Shown here piece after piece: positions 7,198 to 7,390 of a stretch of DNA of 7,390 bases. The position numbers and the translations under genes are program-made. Location of the stretch: the NCBI GenBank assembly GCA_037439705.1, contig JBBIVP010000108.1, forward strand, positions 1 through 7,390, given 5' to 3'. Position 1 is the first letter of the stretch. Each line of letters begins with the position of its first letter. The notes below the pieces were generated by a model. The model did no database searches. It was not told where the DNA came from and worked only from the letters and a program-made list of their open reading frames with translations. The stretch is from JBBIVP01 sp037439705 [NCBI: bacterium]. GTDB taxonomy: Bacteria; JBBIVP01.

Positions 7198-7262
7198 ATC
7201 TCCTCTTTTTTTGATTTTATCATAAAGTTAGGGCTTATGAAATTGTACGCTTAAAACATTGT
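7198..7262 (-). promoter_or_regulatory. Candidate promoter region for the oxidoreductase-trpF-trpB-rpiB operon
   Basis: This is the region just upstream of the first gene of the right block. Two -10-like hexamers are seen on the minus strand: TATGAT at 7219-7224, which would give a leader of about 15 nt, and TAAAAT at 7214-7219. TACAAT at 7242-7247 is a third possibility. None has a good -35 at 16-18 nt, so the exact promoter is not settled. The ribosome site GAGGAG is at 7200-7205. No attenuator-type leader peptide with tandem Trp codons and no T-box-like leader is visible. Confidence 0.3.
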
Positions 7263-7269
7263 TTTTAAG
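7250..7269. repeat. AT-rich inverted repeat
   Basis: Perfect 7-bp arms CTTAAAA (7250-7256) and TTTTAAG (7263-7269) flank a 6-nt loop. A slightly longer stem, TTAAAAC against GTTTTTAA, forms if one T is bulged out. It sits about 55-75 bp upstream of the oxidoreductase start. It may be an operator for the right operon, the target or edge of an inserted element, or a chance result of high AT content. Confidence 0.4.
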
Positions 7270-7390
7270 AGTGTTCTGAAAAAGTGGGTTTTTTTGTAGA
7301 TTTTTTTGAAGGAATTTTTGATTTCCTCGACATAAGACAAAATTAAAAATTTTTAAATGGGCAAAAATTTCAATTTTCACAAACCAATAC
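7268..7390 (+). mobile_element. Possible left end of an insertion sequence, running off the right edge
   Basis: On the plus strand, AGTGTTCTGAAAAAGTG begins near 7270, just after the inverted repeat, and resembles the terminal repeats I recall from IS1182/IS5-type elements. An AT-rich stretch of about 70 bp follows, then the start of a transposase-like frame at 7357. Only one end would be inside the window, so neither the second terminal repeat nor a target duplication can be checked. This is a tentative call from resemblance only. Confidence 0.25.
7357..7390 (+). CDS. Possible N-terminus of a transposase (partial, 11 codons)
   Basis: An ATG at 7357-7359 opens a frame reading MGKNFNFHKPI to the right edge. 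A start of the form 'MGKNF.xY.P' is common in IS1182-type DDE transposases, which makes this worth recording. There is no clear SD upstream, and 11 codons are too few to prove a gene. It points away from the right operon, consistent with a separate unit. Confidence 0.3.
   Translation, partial: MGKNFNFHKPI

Noticed and set aside
7309-7332. Short minus-strand frame starting MSRKSKIPSKKS (ATG at 7332)
   Set aside because: It ends after 22 codons, has no SD, and is a Lys/Ser-rich read of AT-rich DNA; nothing supports a peptide gene.

Overview
The window is AT-rich bacterial DNA whose annotated genes are almost all read from the minus strand. The coding strand is purine-rich, Arg codons look mostly AGA/AGG, and the proteins are rich in Lys, Glu and Ile. 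Together with two lipobox signal peptides, bacterial Shine-Dalgarno sites and one clear sigma70-type promoter, this suggests a low-GC, diderm-like bacterium, possibly thermophilic and from a poorly sampled lineage. I cannot name the phylum from the sequence.

Right block (7197 down to 2457, minus strand): five tightly packed genes that look like one operon. In transcription order they are a CrtI/phytoene-desaturase-like FAD oxidoreductase, trpF, trpB, rpiB and an Rsm22/METTL17-type ribosome-associated methyltransferase. Junctions are a 0-nt gap, a 17-nt overlap, a 2-nt gap and a 17-nt overlap. TrpF and TrpB are two steps of tryptophan synthesis, but trpA and the other trp genes are not in the window. 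RpiB interconverts ribose-5-phosphate and ribulose-5-phosphate, and ribose-5-phosphate is the precursor of the PRPP used in the same pathway. The oxidoreductase and the methyltransferase have no obvious link to tryptophan.

Left block (2364 down to the left edge, minus strand): a second operon with its own promoter (TTGACA, 17-bp spacer, AAGAAT). It encodes a lipoprotein with two carboxypeptidase-regulatory-like beta domains, an apparently exported SRPBCC/START-like lipid-binding-fold protein, and a lipoprotein alpha/beta hydrolase cut by the window edge. All three products appear to leave the cytoplasm, so this is plausibly a small envelope module acting on a hydrophobic or ester substrate. 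That role is inference.

Right edge (7198-7390): very AT-rich DNA that should hold the promoter of the right block. It contains an inverted repeat and, on the plus strand, a possible left end of an insertion sequence with the first 11 codons of a transposase-like frame. No RNA genes, CRISPR arrays or convincing terminators were seen. Most of the window is ordinary metabolism; the points most worth checking are the bacterial Rsm22-type protein with conserved cysteines, the Asp-to-Glu change in TrpF, and the exported three-gene block.
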